This document shows, piece by piece, positions 37,604-47,164 of a DNA stretch of 64,000 nt; the stretch's first letter is position 1, and every line of letters starts with the position of its first letter. The translations under genes and the position numbers were made by a program. The stretch is from Bacillus sp. SB49 (lineage in GTDB: Bacteria; Bacillota; Bacilli; Bacillales; Halobacillaceae). The notes beneath the pieces were generated by a model. It saw nothing but the letters and a program-made list of their open reading frames with translations. It searched no databases and was not told the origin of the DNA. Where the stretch lies: contig NZ_CP048117.1 of assembly GCF_000469135.2 (NCBI RefSeq), positions 3,571,501 through 3,635,500 on the forward strand, written 5' to 3'.

Positions 37604-39025
37604 TTATGCATGGCTCCGAAAGGAAAGAGGAGGGGTTGTATCCCATTTTTCCAAATGACGGCGGAAGCAGTGCATGACAAGCAGATGGGCTTTGGCCTGT
37701 GTATATTTATAAAAGAACCAAGGGATCGACGGCATGTAATCATGAATCGCTACGATCGCTTCATTCTTACCGGGAATTTTTCGAAATTCAAGCCGGCCCC
37801 GCTCATTCTTATCGACATCGGCCAGAACGCCGCCGGAAATATAATAAAGCGCCCGGTCTCTCGTACTTCGATCAGCGGCATACGTAAGTTCAAGCAGGGG
37901 CGTCCGGTTAAAGATGACACCGATCCGGCAATGGCTGGCATCAAAAACCGTCGTCTTCACCCACGGATTGAGTACCCGCTCCAGCCAGCGCACGTAATAT
38001 TTTGCAATCCAGTCTGCAGAGTGACCCGTTGGCAGCGGGATCCTCTGCACAGACCGCACATCCTGTTGGATGGGAGAGAACTTCGGCTTGAGACGGCCCT
38101 TTTTCTTCGGTGCTTCTTCCTCTAAAGCAGCCCTCGCCGCTTCTTCAAACGTTATGCTTCCTTCACTCAATCCTTTCACGCGGTTCTCTTCCTGCACAAT
38201 CATCGGATGCACAAGGCTTTCAATTAATGGGTAAACCATTTCTTTAGGCGAACCTGTCACAAGACGCACCCACAGCTTGGACAATTGAATGGTTAGAAAA
38301 GGAACATCGATCATCTTCGGGCTGCGGTTCATGACGGCGGCGAGTTTTGCCATCATCTCCTCATAAGTCATCACTTCCGGACCGCCGACGTCGACAGCCT
38401 TCCCTGCCAGTTCTCTATTATCAATGCTCTTATCCAGCGTAGTGAGTACGTCCGGAAGAGCAATCGGCTGCGTCTTCGTCCGCGTCCACCTTGGTAAGAC
38501 CATAAACGGCAGCCGCTTCACCAAATTCTTCAAAATCGGAAAAGAGGAGCCGGAGGGACCCACGATAAGCCCTGCCCGGATCGTCGTGACCGGTGTCCCG
38601 TATGCTCCGAGAATTTCTTCTACTTCCAGGCGGCTCCTTAAGTGAGGGGACAGCGGACGCCCATCATCCGGAACGATCCCGCTTAAGTAAATGATTTGCT
38701 GTACGCCCTGCTTTTTAGCTGCCTGTGCGAAGTTATCGGCAAGGATGACGTCCATGTCTTCAAACGACCCTTGGGTCAACTTCGCTGAGGGAAGCATCGA
38801 ATGGACGAGGTAGACAGCAATATCGGCACCCTCCAGTCCTCTTTCCGCATCAATCAACGAATATAAGTCACAGGACTTCCAATGAATATGGGGCTCGTCC
38901 TCCTTATCATCCCCATTTCTTGATAATGCGATAATGTCATGATTTTTTACCAATTTTTTCATTAAATTACGGCCGATATACCCGCTTGCACCAGCGACTA
39001 CGACCTTTTTTCTCGGCTCTGTCAT
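37604..39025 (-). CDS. SDR-family NAD(P)-binding protein with DUF2867 domain
   Basis: 473 residues. The N-terminal Rossmann domain opens VVVAGASGYIGRNLMKKL (about residues 8-25) and has NmrA/atypical SDR character (VYLVHSMLP, IIYLSGIVPD, TIRAGLIVG). The C-terminal third (about 330-470) is a DUF2867-type domain (YYISGGVLADVDKNERGRLEF, split across strands). These two-domain proteins occur in many bacteria without a firm function. ATG at 39025 follows AGAAGGAAGTG; the earlier in-frame codon is unsupported. Confidence 0.85.
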   Translation of the reverse strand: MTEPRKKVVVAGASGYIGRNLMKKLVKNHDIIALSRNGDDKEDEPHIHWKSCDLYSLIDAERGLEGADIAVYLVHSMLPSAKLTQGSFEDMDVILADNFAQAAKKQGVQQIIYLSGIVPDDGRPLSPHLRSRLEVEEILGAYGTPVTTIRAGLIVGPSGSSFPILKNLVKRLPFMVLPRWTRTKTQPIALPDVLTTLDKSIDNRELAGKAVDVGGPEVMTYEEMMAKLAAVMNRSPKMIDVPFLTIQLSKLWVRLVTGSPKEMVYPLIESLVHPMIVQEENRVKGLSEGSITFEEAARAALEEEAPKKKGRLKPKFSPIQQDVRSVQRIPLPTGHSADWIAKYYVRWLERVLNPWVKTTVFDASHCRIGVIFNRTPLLELTYAADRSTRDRALYYISGGVLADVDKNERGRLEFRKIPGKNEAIVAIHDYMPSIPWFFYKYTQAKAHLLVMHCFRRHLEKWDTTPPLSFRSHA

Positions 39026-39075
39026 GGCTTCACTTCCTTCTTTATTTCCTATGTACCCGGATACCATATGCTAAT

Positions 39076-39105
39076 AACTCGACAAAATTCGCCGAATTTC
39101 GAGTT
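39076..39105. promoter_or_regulatory. Inverted repeat between SDR and gltS
   Basis: AAATTCG-C-CGAATTT (39085-39099) flanked by AACTCG and CGAGTT with a three-base bulge. It lies between divergent genes and may be an operator. Confidence 0.4.
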
Positions 39106-39164
39106 TTATGGTAAAATTCCCGAGGTGACACCTACATATTCCATCGTAAAGGGAGAGATGAAAT

Positions 39165-40559
39165 TTGACAGCTAATGAAATCGGCTTTGCACTCCTTTAC
39201 ATCGGACTTTTTCTATTGATAGGAAAGATCATCCGTGTGAAAGTGACTTTTTTACAAAATTTGTTCTTACCATCTTCGATTATCGGAGGTTTTGTAGCAT
39301 TATTGTTAGGCCCCCAAGTATTAGGTAAATTCATGCCGGATGACTCCTGGCTTTCTTACGGCGTCATGCCGCCGGTCGTGACAGAAGTCTGGGCGGATCT
39401 GCCTGGGTTGATGATTAACGTCGTGTTTGCTGCCTTATTCCTTGGCGCAACCCTTCCTAAATTGAGTCAAATTTGGAATTATGCCGGCCCTCAATTAGCT
39501 TTTGGCTGGACGATCGGCTGGGGCCAGTATGTCGTAGGACTTCTTCTCGTGCTGCTTGTTCTGACACCCGTATTCAATATTCCACCGATGGCAGGAGCCC
39601 TGATCGAAGTAGCCTTTGAAGGCGGACACGGAACGGCTGCCGGTATGGCCGGTACGTTCGAACAATTCGGCTTCGATGAAGCGTTCGATTTGGCGATCGG
39701 GCTTGCGACGATCGGCGTCTTATCCGGTGTCATCTTCGGAATCATCCTCATCAACTGGGGAATCCGTAAGAAAAAGACGAAGGTAATTGATGGAATCAAC
39801 GATTTCTCCGATCTTCAGAAGCGCGGGTTCATGGAATATCAGAACCTGGAGCCGAACGGAAAGCTTACGTTCCGTCCGGAATCGATCGAACCTCTATCCT
39901 TCCACATGGCGATTGTCATGCTTGCCATCTTCATTGGTTGGGGAATCTTAGAATTACTCATTCAATTAGAAGCGGTGACACTGGGATCAGGCTTCATGGA
40001 ATTCATTCCACTGTTCCCTATGGCTATGGTCGGTGGTGTGCTTCTACAGATCTTCTTCAGCAAAAAAGATAAATATAATTTAGTCGACCGCCGTATGGTC
40101 AACCGTATTCAAGGGCTGTCTCTCGATGTTCTCATCCTGACTGCCATCGCTACGGTTTCCATCGACGTCATCGGTGAGTATCTGGTTCCGTTCTTGCTGT
40201 TAGCTGCAGCGGGGATTATATGGAACTTGTTCTGTTTCTTGTACTTTGCCCCACGTTTCATTCCTGATTATTGGTTCGAGCGCGGATTAGGCGACTTCGG
40301 ACAATCGACGGGCGTCACCGCTACAGGGCTTCTCCTTATGCGTATCGTCGACCCCGACAACAAATCACCATCCTTTGAAGCATTCGGATATAAGCAGCTG
40401 TTCTTTGAACCATTCTTAGGAGGCGGTTTCATCACAGCATTATCCGTTCCATTCATTGTGCAGTTCGGCCCATGGACTGCCCTCATCGTATCTGTAGCCA
40501 TGATGGCTGTCGGAATCATTTCCGGGCTGTTCTATTTCGGCAAACAGAAAATGAAATAA
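39165..40559 (+). CDS. gltS: Sodium/glutamate symporter
   Basis: 464 residues with about 11-12 membrane segments and two copies of the GltS-family pore-loop region, the second in the form DFGQSTGVTATGLLLMRIVDP. The first half has FLPSSIIGGFVALLLGPQVLG and FEGGHGTAAGMAGTF. It should bring in glutamate with Na+, a plentiful driving ion for a halophile. TTG start at 39165 after AAAGGGAGAG. No partner gene; terminator follows. Confidence 0.93.
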   Translation: MTANEIGFALLYIGLFLLIGKIIRVKVTFLQNLFLPSSIIGGFVALLLGPQVLGKFMPDDSWLSYGVMPPVVTEVWADLPGLMINVVFAALFLGATLPKLSQIWNYAGPQLAFGWTIGWGQYVVGLLLVLLVLTPVFNIPPMAGALIEVAFEGGHGTAAGMAGTFEQFGFDEAFDLAIGLATIGVLSGVIFGIILINWGIRKKKTKVIDGINDFSDLQKRGFMEYQNLEPNGKLTFRPESIEPLSFHMAIVMLAIFIGWGILELLIQLEAVTLGSGFMEFIPLFPMAMVGGVLLQIFFSKKDKYNLVDRRMVNRIQGLSLDVLILTAIATVSIDVIGEYLVPFLLLAAAGIIWNLFCFLYFAPRFIPDYWFERGLGDFGQSTGVTATGLLLMRIVDPDNKSPSFEAFGYKQLFFEPFLGGGFITALSVPFIVQFGPWTALIVSVAMMAVGIISGLFYFGKQKMK

Positions 40560-40576
40560 ACGATTTATTAGATCAG

Positions 40577-40607
40577 CGTCTGCCATGCCGGCAGGCGTTT
40601 TTTTTTT
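40577..40607 (+). terminator. Terminator of gltS
   Basis: CGTCTGCC-N5-GGCAGGCG stem (one wobble pair) followed by ten T. Confidence 0.92.
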
Positions 40608-40645
40608 CATACGAGCGTCTCTTTGTTTCATACTAAGCAAGTCGA

Positions 40646-40673
40646 TTGACACCCGGCGCAGGCATGCTATATG
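40646..40673 (+). promoter_or_regulatory. SigA promoter of the dicarboxylate symporter
   Basis: Perfect TTGACA (40646-40651), 16-base spacer with an extended TG, then TATATG (40668-40673). Confidence 0.7.
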
Positions 40674-40743
40674 TTATAGTCCGTAATCATAAGTAAATCG
40701 ATCAGAATTCATGATAAATATTGGTAAATAAAGGAGGTTACTT

Positions 40744-41964
40744 ATGAGTAAACTGTGGAAGGGATATATGGAGACATCTCTGATTAAGAAAATCACCGTC
40801 GCACTTGTACTCGGGATTCTTGTCGGGCTGATCTTCGGCGATGGGGCATCTGTCCTTGCTCCGCTTGGAGATTTACTGCTCCGTCTTCTCAAGTTCATCA
40901 TCGTTCCATTAATTCTGTTTACATTAATTGTCGGTGTCAATCAGACCAACACGCACGACCTCGGTCGAATGGGCGGGAAGGTGTTCCTCTACTATCTCGG
41001 CACCTCGGCCCTGGCGATTATCGTCGGAATCATTGTCGCAGGCTTGTTCCAACCGGGAACGGGCACGAGCCTGGATGGGAGTGAAAGCATTGACGTCCCG
41101 GATAATCCCGGTCTCACAAGTGTTCTATTAAATATCGTACCGGAGAACATTTTGACGGCCCTGACGGAGATGAACCTGCTCGGCATCATCTTTACGGCCA
41201 TCGTCTTCGGAATCGCGATTGCATTCCTGCGTTCCTCCGCCGATTATAAAAAAATCGGTGACAGTACGTATCAAGTGATGGAAGGCTTGAATGAAGCGAC
41301 GCTGACGGTCATGAAGGGAATATTGCAGTACGTACCCGTCGGAATCTTCGCGATTGTTGCTGAAATTGTCGGAACAGAAGGCAAAGACACGCTGCTGTCG
41401 CTTGGAAATTTCATTCTTGTCCTTTATGTCGGCCTGTTTGTCCAGCTGCTGATCTATGTCGGTATCCTGTTGGTTACCAAGCGGAAGCCGTCCGCTTTCT
41501 TCCGGGAAGCACGGACACCGATGATCACCGCATTCGTCACACAGTCAAGCTCCGGGACGCTGCCGCTGACACTGAATGCAGCTAAAAACCTCGGCTTAAA
41601 CAAAAGCCTGTACGGGTTCAGCCTTCCGCTCGGGGCAACGATCAATATGGACGGAGCAGCCATCCGGATTGCTGTATCTGCTGTATTTGCAGCGAACGTC
41701 ATCAATGATCCGTTGAGCTTCACGGATATGCTTCAGGTCGTCCTTGTTGGTACCCTCGCTTCTGTCGGTACAGCCGGAGTTCCGGGAGCCGGAATCATCA
41801 TGATCGCAACCGTCTTCTCGCAAGTCGGACTTCCTATGGAAGCTGTCGCGCTGCTTACAGCGGTGGATGTCTTTGTCGGAATGGGGGCAACCGCCCTTAA
41901 CGTCACCGGCGACCTCGTCGGAACGACCGTTATCAATAAATCAGAGAAGAAAACAAACCGGTAA
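40744..41964 (+). CDS. Dicarboxylate/amino acid:cation symporter (GltP/GltT type)
   Basis: 406 residues, DAACS family. Key elements are visible: the serine-rich hairpin QSSSGTLPLT (about 258-267), the ion and substrate motif GATINMDGAA, and the second hairpin GTAGVPGAGIIM. Likely substrates are glutamate, aspartate or C4-dicarboxylates with Na+ or H+. RBS AAAGGAGG. It stands alone behind its own promoter, but its location next to gltS gives the cell two glutamate carriers in tandem. Confidence 0.94.
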   Translation: MSKLWKGYMETSLIKKITVALVLGILVGLIFGDGASVLAPLGDLLLRLLKFIIVPLILFTLIVGVNQTNTHDLGRMGGKVFLYYLGTSALAIIVGIIVAGLFQPGTGTSLDGSESIDVPDNPGLTSVLLNIVPENILTALTEMNLLGIIFTAIVFGIAIAFLRSSADYKKIGDSTYQVMEGLNEATLTVMKGILQYVPVGIFAIVAEIVGTEGKDTLLSLGNFILVLYVGLFVQLLIYVGILLVTKRKPSAFFREARTPMITAFVTQSSSGTLPLTLNAAKNLGLNKSLYGFSLPLGATINMDGAAIRIAVSAVFAANVINDPLSFTDMLQVVLVGTLASVGTAGVPGAGIIMIATVFSQVGLPMEAVALLTAVDVFVGMGATALNVTGDLVGTTVINKSEKKTNR

Positions 41965-42019
41965 TATAGAAGAACAAAAGCGCTTTTCTATGCAAACGCC
42001 ACTAATCGGTAGAGCGATC

Positions 42020-42160
42020 ATTATGGTAAAGGGCGGAGGGAAAAAGGGCAGACTCCTGCGGGAAGTGTGGCACAGATGAGAACCCGGAAGAGCAACAGCG
42101 ATGAGGAGGCTCACCGGCCACCCCGCGGAAAGCGCCCCATTTCCCGCAGCCCGCTCCTCT
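42020..42160 (+). repeat. Intergenic repeat element, intact copy
   Basis: A GC-rich, about 140-base non-coding element with parts such as GCAGACTCCTGCGGGAA, GATGAGGAGGCTCACCGGCC and CCCGCGGAAAGCG. A second copy in the opposite orientation lies at 60785-62352 and is split by the IS. Similar sequences recur between genes in many Bacillaceae genomes as far as I recall. It sits between the symporter stop and the terminator. The remaining bases of the 41965-42350 gap hold that terminator and the MFS promoter region. Confidence 0.8.
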
Positions 42161-42180
42161 ACCCGATAAAAATTTCAATT

Positions 42181-42212
42181 AGAAAGCTGTATTATGCGGC
42201 TTTCTTTTCTTT
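42181..42212 (+). terminator. Terminator downstream of the symporter and repeat
   Basis: AGAAAGC (42181-42187) pairs with GCTTTCT (42199-42205), then TTTCTTTTT. Confidence 0.78.
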
Positions 42213-42271
42213 TTGCAGTCGAATGGTTAGCATTCTAAGGAATTTTTGTGGGAAAAAACATTAAGAATGCA

Positions 42272-42326
42272 ATTCCAATGGAATATATGCTATCATTAAT
42301 CGTTAGTCACCTAAGTATTTAGCTAA
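42272..42326 (+). promoter_or_regulatory. Palindromes before the MFS exporter gene
   Basis: Three short inverted repeats: ATTCC-AAT-GGAAT (42272-42284), CTAA-GTAT-TTAG (42311-42322) and TTAGCTAA (42319-42326). A -10-like TATCAT lies between the first and second. The layout suits a repressor of the MarR or TetR type, although no regulator gene is adjacent. Confidence 0.45.
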
Positions 42327-42350
42327 GCACCAAAAGAAAGAAGGGGTAAG

Positions 42351-43751
42351 ATGACAGACGAAGAAAGAAAGTCCATTAATCGCGTCCCCTTGATGATCGT
42401 GCTCATCTCGGGGGCGTTCGTTGCGATTTTGAACCAAACCTTACTTGCAACGGCCTTGCCGAAGATCATGGAAGATCTTCAATTGGACGCCAATACAGCC
42501 CAATGGCTGCAGTCGATATTTATGCTGGTGAATGGAATTATGATTCCGATCACCGCCTTTTTAATTGAACGTTTTACGACAAGAAGTTTATTCCTGACCG
42601 CCGTCGGATTGTTCGCTGCGGGTACGCTCGTTTGTGGGATCGCACCGAACTTCTCCTTACTGATGGCCGGACGTGTCCTTCAAGCTGCCGGGGCGGGGAT
42701 CATCCTGCCGTTGATGCAGACCATCCTGTTCCTGATTTTCCCTATAGAAAAACGCGGTGCAGCAATGGGAATGTTCGGACTCGTCATCGCTTTTGCACCG
42801 GCCATCGGTCCGACATTGTCCGGATGGGTCGTCGAGCAATTCCCTTGGAGAAGTCTGTTCTTCATCATATTGCCGATCGCCATCGCAGATATTATTGTCG
42901 CTTACTTCATATTGAAGAACGTAACCAAACAGACCTTTCCGAAAGTGGACCCGATCTCCATCATCCTGTCTACCTTCGGTTTCGGCGGGATTCTGTATGG
43001 ATTCAGTGTCGCCGGTAATAACAGCTTCTTCAGCGGGGAAGTAATGATTTCCCTCGGTGTCGGAGCGGTTACGCTGTTCCTGTTCATTACGAGACAGCTG
43101 AAATTGGAGAAACCAATTCTGGAATTCCGGATTTTCAAATACAAAATGTTCACCTTAACGACAGCTATCGGAATGATTGCCTTCATCGCCATGATCGGCG
43201 GTGCCGTCATTCTACCAATCATGATGCAGAACATGCTCGGATTCACTGCCTTTGAATCCGGTTTGATGCTGCTTCCTGGAGCGGTACTCATGGGGATCAT
43301 GAACCCGATCACGGGACGTCTTTTTGATAAATTCGGTGCCAAATGGCTCGCCATCATCGGACTCGTGCTCGTTACCGGCTCCACGTTCCTGTTCACCGAT
43401 CTTACGCCGCAAACAACGTTCACGTACCTGGCGATCGTCAACTGTTTCCGTATGTTCGGTATCGCCATGGTCATGATGCCTGTCACAACGGCAGGACTCA
43501 ACCAGCTGCCGGAACATTTGATGCCGCACGGTACAGCGATGAACAACACGATGCGCCAAGTGGCCGGGGCCGTCGGTACGGCACTTCTCGTATCTGTCAT
43601 GACGAGTCAGGCCGAACCGTCGGAAGGTCTGATCGGTTTGATCCACGGTGTCAACGTATCCTTCATCGTCGCAGGTATTTTCGCCATTCTTGGATTGGTC
43701 ATGTCCATTTTCCTTACCAATTCCCAGCCCAGCCAAGAGTACAGCACCTAA
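42351..43751 (+). CDS. MFS drug exporter (EmrB/QacA, DHA2 family)
   Basis: 466 residues with about 13-14 membrane helices. Conserved features are the N-terminal NQTLLATALPKIMEDL segment (motif D1 region), GRVLQAAGAGIILPL and the GPTLSGWVVEQFPWRSLFFI stretch (motif C and following). It should export hydrophobic compounds or cations by proton antiport; the substrate cannot be told. Single gene with strong terminator and a palindrome-rich upstream region. RBS AAGGGG. Confidence 0.92.
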   Translation: MTDEERKSINRVPLMIVLISGAFVAILNQTLLATALPKIMEDLQLDANTAQWLQSIFMLVNGIMIPITAFLIERFTTRSLFLTAVGLFAAGTLVCGIAPNFSLLMAGRVLQAAGAGIILPLMQTILFLIFPIEKRGAAMGMFGLVIAFAPAIGPTLSGWVVEQFPWRSLFFIILPIAIADIIVAYFILKNVTKQTFPKVDPISIILSTFGFGGILYGFSVAGNNSFFSGEVMISLGVGAVTLFLFITRQLKLEKPILEFRIFKYKMFTLTTAIGMIAFIAMIGGAVILPIMMQNMLGFTAFESGLMLLPGAVLMGIMNPITGRLFDKFGAKWLAIIGLVLVTGSTFLFTDLTPQTTFTYLAIVNCFRMFGIAMVMMPVTTAGLNQLPEHLMPHGTAMNNTMRQVAGAVGTALLVSVMTSQAEPSEGLIGLIHGVNVSFIVAGIFAILGLVMSIFLTNSQPSQEYST

Positions 43752-43757
43752 AAAACG

Positions 43758-43816
43758 AAAAAATCCGAACGATTCTCTTTCTCTAAACAGAAAGGGAATT
43801 CGTTCGGATTTTTTTT
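43758..43816. terminator. Bidirectional terminator
   Basis: Long interrupted stem: AAAAAATCCGAACGA with its complement (43758-43772 and about 43801-43816), plus an inner TTCTCTTTCT pairing. Confidence 0.9.
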
Positions 43817-43826
43817 GCATAGAAGC

Positions 43827-44123
43827 TTAACCGAGATCGACTTTCTCAAAATGTTCGACAGTCGGATGTGGATCATAGAAAGGATGGAGCAGCCTCGACC
43901 ATTCTTTATATTCGTCCGATTCGCGGAAACCGATGGTATGGTCTTCGAGCGTCTGCCAATAGATCAGCATTAAATACTTACCATCGACTTCCAAGCACCG
44001 CTTAAGCTCGTGGGATATGTACCCGTCCATGGATGAAATGTACGTCGATGCTTCCCGGAACGCTTCTTCATATTCCTGTTCTCTTCCTTTTTCCACGTGC
44101 AACATGACCGCCTCTGTGATCAT
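43827..44123 (-). CDS. Antibiotic biosynthesis monooxygenase (ABM) domain protein
   Basis: 98 residues, one ferredoxin-like ABM fold: VMLHVEKGREQEYEEAFREA, then SMDGYISHELKRCLEVDGKYLMLIYW and DHTIGFRESDEYKEW in separate strands and helices. Members range from heme-degrading to quinone-oxidising enzymes, and many have no known role. It lies ten bases after the PutR gene, so it may be cotranscribed. Confidence 0.85.
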   Translation of the reverse strand: MITEAVMLHVEKGREQEYEEAFREASTYISSMDGYISHELKRCLEVDGKYLMLIYWQTLEDHTIGFRESDEYKEWSRLLHPFYDPHPTVEHFEKVDLG

Positions 44124-44133
44124 CGACTTCCTC

Positions 44134-45441
44134 CTATCCCTTCTGAAGGGCTGATTTGTAGCGCTGGTAGTAATTATCTACGTTATTTAATAGCAATAAC
44201 TCCGTATACAAATAGGCTTTACTGTTAAAATCTGAAAAATCGATGTTCGTCAATTCCTGGATTTGTTTGATTCGGTAATTGAGCGTGTTCGGGTGAATGA
44301 ACAGTTCCTGCGCGGTCTGTTTACCCTTCCCGTTATTCGCAAGGTACGCTTCCAAAGTAAGCAGGAGTTCCGTCTGTTTCTCGGTATCATTCTTGATGAG
44401 AAGAAGCAGATCTTCACTATAATAGTCTTCCGAACTGTTTTTCTCATATAAAGCGGCAAGGTAGCGGTAAATCCCCAGACGTGCGAATTCCCTCGGCATG
44501 GATTCAGGACGGGGGTTGATGAAACTTGCCGTCTCGATCACTTCCAATGCCTCCAGGAAGCTCTTTCGCATATGAATCAGCGTCGTGTATTCTTTACCGA
44601 CTCCGATGAGGAAATGGTAAAATTCCTCTTCGCCCGTCTCGCGCTTCACTTCTTCGATCAGATCCCGCGCGATGTTACGAGAAGAGAAGCGGTCCTTCAC
44701 ACGGCCTTCGATCATAATAATGATCTGGAATTCCGTCTTCAAATAGTAGAGCTGTTTATCGGCACGGAAACGGTTGACTGTTGTCTCCAGCTCATCCAGC
44801 ATGTATTTGTACTGGGGAGCGGTCACAGAGAAGACAACCACCGAAAACCTGTCAGGAACCTGAAGCATCGCTAAGGAAGCATCGTGACGGAACTGACGCT
44901 CGCTGCCGTACTCATGCTGCAGCAGCTGCCAGAGCAGTTCCTCCTTCCGTCCTTCCTTGGCATTCACCTTCATGAACTGATCATATATTAATTTCCCTAA
45001 ATGGGGCGTAATTTCCTCCAAGAAATGTAAATCCGTTTCCTCCAGAGAATGATCCGACTCCTGGATCCACACATAGCCGAGCGTATGGCCTAGATGCTTG
45101 GCAGCGATGACGACCCGCTGCTGGAAGCCGAGGTCCTCGATTGGAGAAATACGGATCGCATCCGGCTGTTGATCGAGACGCTGGACGATCCCTTCCTTCT
45201 TCAAGCGGTCGATGATGAAGATCGGACATTTCTTGGACAAAATCGTTTTCTGCTGGGTTTGATCGAAGTCATCGAAAGCAGAGCTGTAGGACACGAGTTC
45301 AAAATTCTTATTTTCAATGATGACCGGTTTCTTCAGTTTCGAACTGATCAATTCTGTCGCTTTATGGATATCTTCTGCCTGAAGGATCAACTCTTTCACT
45401 TCCATAGGAATCCTTACCTTTCCAAGTAGGTTGAATGTCAT
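44134..45441 (-). CDS. putR: PucR-type transcriptional activator (PutR-like)
   Basis: 435 residues. An N-terminal sensory region with a GAF-like stretch (about 35-160), a central GGDEF-like CdaR domain, and a C-terminal PucR HTH (KQTAQELFIHPNTLNYRIKQIQELTN, about 385-410). In B. subtilis PutR activates putBCP in response to proline. The location just after the P5C dehydrogenase gene, itself after proline dehydrogenase, supports that name. ATG at 45441 after GGAGGG. A terminator separates it from putC, so it has its own promoter or is fed by readthrough. Confidence 0.88.
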   Translation of the reverse strand: MTFNLLGKVRIPMEVKELILQAEDIHKATELISSKLKKPVIIENKNFELVSYSSAFDDFDQTQQKTILSKKCPIFIIDRLKKEGIVQRLDQQPDAIRISPIEDLGFQQRVVIAAKHLGHTLGYVWIQESDHSLEETDLHFLEEITPHLGKLIYDQFMKVNAKEGRKEELLWQLLQHEYGSERQFRHDASLAMLQVPDRFSVVVFSVTAPQYKYMLDELETTVNRFRADKQLYYLKTEFQIIIMIEGRVKDRFSSRNIARDLIEEVKRETGEEEFYHFLIGVGKEYTTLIHMRKSFLEALEVIETASFINPRPESMPREFARLGIYRYLAALYEKNSSEDYYSEDLLLLIKNDTEKQTELLLTLEAYLANNGKGKQTAQELFIHPNTLNYRIKQIQELTNIDFSDFNSKAYLYTELLLLNNVDNYYQRYKSALQKG

Positions 45442-45517
45442 GCGTTACCCTCCATTATATCCGTTGTGGTTGGAAAGAAAAAGCAATTGTACCGGAGAAA
45501 ACCCGCCGGTTATGAAA

Positions 45518-45544
45518 AAAGCTCCCCCATTCCGGGGGAGCTTT
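45518..45544. terminator. Terminator after the P5C dehydrogenase gene
   Basis: Eleven-base-pair stem AAAGCTCCCCC with GGGGGAGCTTT, A-rich and T-rich sides. Confidence 0.9.
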
Positions 45545-45584
45545 GGTTTGTTGTAAGGAGTAGATGACATTTTCGAATACGTTT

Positions 45585-47132
45585 TTAGAACGTTTCCGAG
45601 ATCGTCTTCGCCTGCATGTGCAGCGCCAGATAATCCGGTCCGCCGGCTTTAGAGTCGGTTCCGGACATTTTGAAGCCGCCGAACGGCTGGTAGCCGACAA
45701 TGGCTCCTGTACAGCTGCGGTTGAAGTAAAGGTTTCCGACATGGAAATCATACTTCGCTTTTTCCAGGTGATCACGGTCATCGGAAATGACTGCACCAGT
45801 CAGTCCATATTCCGTATTGTTGGCGATATCGATCGCTTCATCGAAGTTCTTCGCCTTCGTGAAACAAACGACCGGCCCGAAGATTTCCTCCTGCTGCATA
45901 CGGGAATCCGGCGCAAGGTCTGCAAATACCGTCGGCTTGATGAAATACCCTTTGGAGTCATCACCTTTTCCACCAGTGACAAGGCGGCCTTCTTCTTTCC
46001 CGATTTCCATGTAGCTCATGATCTTGTCATAAGCCCCTTTGTCGACGACAGGCCCCATATACACGTTCTCTTCGGAGGCATTTCCGACGGTCAACTGTTC
46101 GGCACGCTCTTTCACTTTCTCCAACACTTCATCGTAAACCGCTTCGTGTGCCACGACACGGGAACCGGAGGAGCATTTCTGACCGGAGAAACCGAAAGCA
46201 GAAGTGATGATCGCATCGACGGCTGTTTCAATGTTCGCTGATTCATCGACAACGACGGTATCCTTCCCGCCCATTTCCGCGATCACCTGTTTGATATGAT
46301 TCTGCCCTTCCTTCACCTCGGCCGCGCGTTTGATGATGCGAAGACCGACATCACGGGAGCCGGTGAAGGAAATAAGGGCTGTTTTCGGATGATCGACGAG
46401 GTAATCGCCTACTTCGCCGCCGCTTCCAGGGACGAAGTTCAAGACGCCTTTCGGAAGACCGGCTTCTTCCAGCACTTCAACGAATTTGGCTGCAACGACC
46501 GGACTGTTGCTGGCCGGCTTCATGACAACCGTGCTTCCTGTCACAAGCGGTGCGACAGCGGTACCGGCCATGATAGCGAATGCCAGGTTCCATGGTGGAA
46601 TGACGACGGCTACGCCTGTCGGTGTGTACACATAACGGTTCTGTTCACCCGGACGGCTTTCCACCGGTTTCCCTTCTTTCAGTTCAATCATCTGACGAGC
46701 ATAATATTCAAGAAAGTCGATAGCTTCCGCTGTATCCGCATCCGCCTCTTTCCAAGGCTTCCCTACTTCGTACACAAGGTAAGCGGAGAATTCATGCTTG
46801 CGGCGGCGGATGATGTGCGCAGCGCGGAAAAGCAGCTCTGCACGGGCACGTGGATCCCATTTGCGCCAATCTTCAAAAGCGTCCGCTGCTGCCTGCACTG
46901 CTTTCTCTGCAAGTTCCGCATTCGCTTTCGATACCGTTCCGACAACCTGCTTCGTATCCGCCGGGTTGATGGACGTAATATGCTGATCCGTGTGCACGCG
47001 TTCTCCATTGATGAGAAGGTCATGATGCTGACCAAGCTCTTCCTTCACCTGCTTCAGTGCTTCTTCGAAAGCTTTCTTGTTCTCTTCTACTGTAAAATCT
47101 GTGAATGGTTCGTGCTTATATGGCTGGACCAT
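45585..47132 (-). CDS. putC: L-glutamate gamma-semialdehyde (P5C) dehydrogenase
   Basis: 515 residues, aldehyde dehydrogenase family. The general-base Glu is in [13 protein letters not shown] and the nucleophile Cys320 in [11 protein letters not shown]. It oxidises pyrroline-5-carboxylate/glutamate semialdehyde to glutamate with NAD+. B. subtilis has two such enzymes, RocA and PutC; the neighbourhood of proline dehydrogenase and a PutR-type regulator supports putC. It follows the proline dehydrogenase gene by 32 bp. Confidence 0.95.
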   Translation of the reverse strand: MVQPYKHEPFTDFTVEENKKAFEEALKQVKEELGQHHDLLINGERVHTDQHITSINPADTKQVVGTVSKANAELAEKAVQAAADAFEDWRKWDPRARAELLFRAAHIIRRRKHEFSAYLVYEVGKPWKEADADTAEAIDFLEYYARQMIELKEGKPVESRPGEQNRYVYTPTGVAVVIPPWNLAFAIMAGTAVAPLVTGSTVVMKPASNSPVVAAKFVEVLEEAGLPKGVLNFVPGSGGEVGDYLVDHPKTALISFTGSRDVGLRIIKRAAEVKEGQNHIKQVIAEMGGKDTVVVDESANIETAVDAIITSAFGFSGQKCSSGSRVVAHEAVYDEVLEKVKERAEQLTVGNASEENVYMGPVVDKGAYDKIMSYMEIGKEEGRLVTGGKGDDSKGYFIKPTVFADLAPDSRMQQEEIFGPVVCFTKAKNFDEAIDIANNTEYGLTGAVISDDRDHLEKAKYDFHVGNLYFNRSCTGAIVGYQPFGGFKMSGTDSKAGGPDYLALHMQAKTISETF

Positions 47133-47164
47133 AGGTAAATTCCCCTCTCTGTATAATAAATAGT

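Noticed and set aside
37542-37646. Longer form of the 49-residue protein
   Set aside because: Would overlap the SDR gene; the inner ATG has the ribosome site.
45444-45584. Separate promoter of putR
   Set aside because: The region holds the putC terminator, but I see no convincing -35/-10 pair to report.
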